From Candidatus Nitrosopumilus sp. (GTDB lineage Archaea; Thermoproteota; Nitrososphaeria; Nitrososphaerales; Nitrosopumilaceae): DNA of 13,431 nt. Each line of letters starts with the position of its first letter. Positions within the stretch are counted from its first letter, which is position 1. Below are positions 12,968 to 13,431 of the stretch, piece after piece. The stretch is from contig JABMOR010000073.1 of the NCBI GenBank assembly GCA_013203245.1, positions 1 to 13,431 on the forward strand. Direction: 5' to 3'. The translations under genes and the position numbers were made by a program. The notes below the pieces were generated by a model. That model was not told where the DNA came from. It saw nothing but the letters and a program-made list of their open reading frames with translations, and did not search any database.

Positions 12968-13431
12968 TCATTCAAGAATTTTTTTCAAATATTTCTCATA
13001 AAATTCTCTAAATGATGTATTCATATCCATTTCATGTCGTAAACATTTGTTACTTTGTTCGGTGATTTGATTTTTAATTTCTTTACTCCATGGACTATGT
13101 TGTCTATCTTTAGAGTCTATTATTGATGGATTTTCTTTAATTTTCTCCATGGTCTCTGACAGCGTTGTACTTAATTGTCTGATTTTACTAATACGTAAAA
13201 GAAACATTTGTGCTTCTTCCTTGTTTACCAAATTCATCATTGAATGAACTTGATTATAATATTCCAAACCTTTTTCATTATATTTTTTAAAATCTTTCAT
13301 TCTTTTCTCCCAATATTCTTTGGTCACTTTCTCTTCAATTTTGTAACTGAATTGAATTTCTCCCAAACTCATTCCTAATTTAGCTAGTTTTTCACTGTAT
13401 CCTTTAGCTGATTTTTTTAGATTTTCTGGAT
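12968..13431 (-). CDS. Charged helical protein of unknown function, 5' end cut by window edge
   Basis: The frame is open from the right edge to a TGA at 12968-12970. An ATG at 13370-13372 would give 134 residues, but 19 further in-frame codons upstream (including PENLKKSAKGYSEKLAKLG) also look coding and reach the edge, so the true start is probably outside the window. I do not recognise the family. The visible part is very rich in Lys and Glu and predicted helical throughout (SYKIEEKVTKEYWEKRMKDF; EAQMFLLRISKIRQLSTTL; REFYEKYLKKILE). It has one cysteine and no membrane segment. It converges on cysM with a 3-nt gap. Coiled-coil or scaffold-like character is the most that can be said. Confidence 0.72.
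   Translation of the reverse strand, partial: PENLKKSAKGYSEKLAKLGMSLGEIQFSYKIEEKVTKEYWEKRMKDFKKYNEKGLEYYNQVHSMMNLVNKEEAQMFLLRISKIRQLSTTLSETMEKIKENPSIIDSKDRQHSPWSKEIKNQITEQSNKCLRHEMDMNTSFREFYEKYLKKILE
12979..12985 (+). terminator. Candidate T-tract terminator of cysM
   Basis: Seven T residues on the plus strand, about 15 nt after the cysM stop codon, inside the 3' end of the convergent gene. Position and length fit archaeal T-tract termination for the tusA-cysM transcript. Confidence 0.4.

Noticed and set aside
1..13431. A defence, mobile or secretion system hidden in the window.
   Set aside because: No transposase, integrase, nuclease, toxin, CRISPR or secretion gene is seen, and gene composition is uniform. 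The content is core metabolism and chromosome maintenance.

Overview
The window reads as ordinary, densely packed chromosome of a marine ammonia-oxidising archaeon of the Nitrosopumilus type (Thaumarchaeota/Nitrososphaerota). This rests on low GC content, archaeal-type proteins (an SMC with a short N-terminus, an archaeal/eukaryotic-type prolyl-tRNA synthetase ending in Tyr, and the F420 enzyme CofE), the lack of Shine-Dalgarno leaders, and AT-rich TATA-like boxes about 20-35 nt before start codons. TTG starts are frequent. I see no insertion sequence, phage gene, CRISPR array, tRNA or rRNA.

Layout, left to right. (1) The 5' part of a nitrilase-family carbon-nitrogen hydrolase (-) runs off the left edge. 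(2) smc (+) is followed by a convergent, stand-alone OppF/DppF-type ABC ATPase (-), their stop codons sharing a CTAG. (3) egtD (+) and egtB (-), the two core enzymes of ergothioneine biosynthesis, converge and also overlap by 4 nt. Upstream of egtB on the same strand lies proS, and upstream of that a 95-residue four-cysteine protein of unknown function. (4) A stretch of small genes follows: a 101-residue basic protein of unknown function (+) and a 52-residue zinc-ribbon-like protein (-). (5) A SerB/ThrH-like HAD phosphatase and cofE (+) come next, then the tusA-cysM pair (+). (6) A highly charged helical protein of unknown function (-) runs off the right edge.

The genes suggest a loose sulfur/thiol theme, which is an inference. 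A CysM-like synthase with an Arg at the position that selects O-phosphoserine in Mycobacterium CysM sits 8 nt after a TusA sulfur carrier. A phosphoserine-phosphatase-like HAD enzyme lies just upstream. EgtB carries an Asn-Ser-Tyr-Tyr motif typical of the cysteine-using EgtB type. Cysteine made by such a route could feed ergothioneine synthesis directly. The rest is housekeeping: chromosome organisation, Pro-tRNA charging and cofactor F420.

I find no clear undescribed system. The best leads are the tusA-cysM dicistron, the reduced ergothioneine pathway, the orphan ABC ATPase with a four-Cys C-terminus, and the small cysteine-rich proteins.
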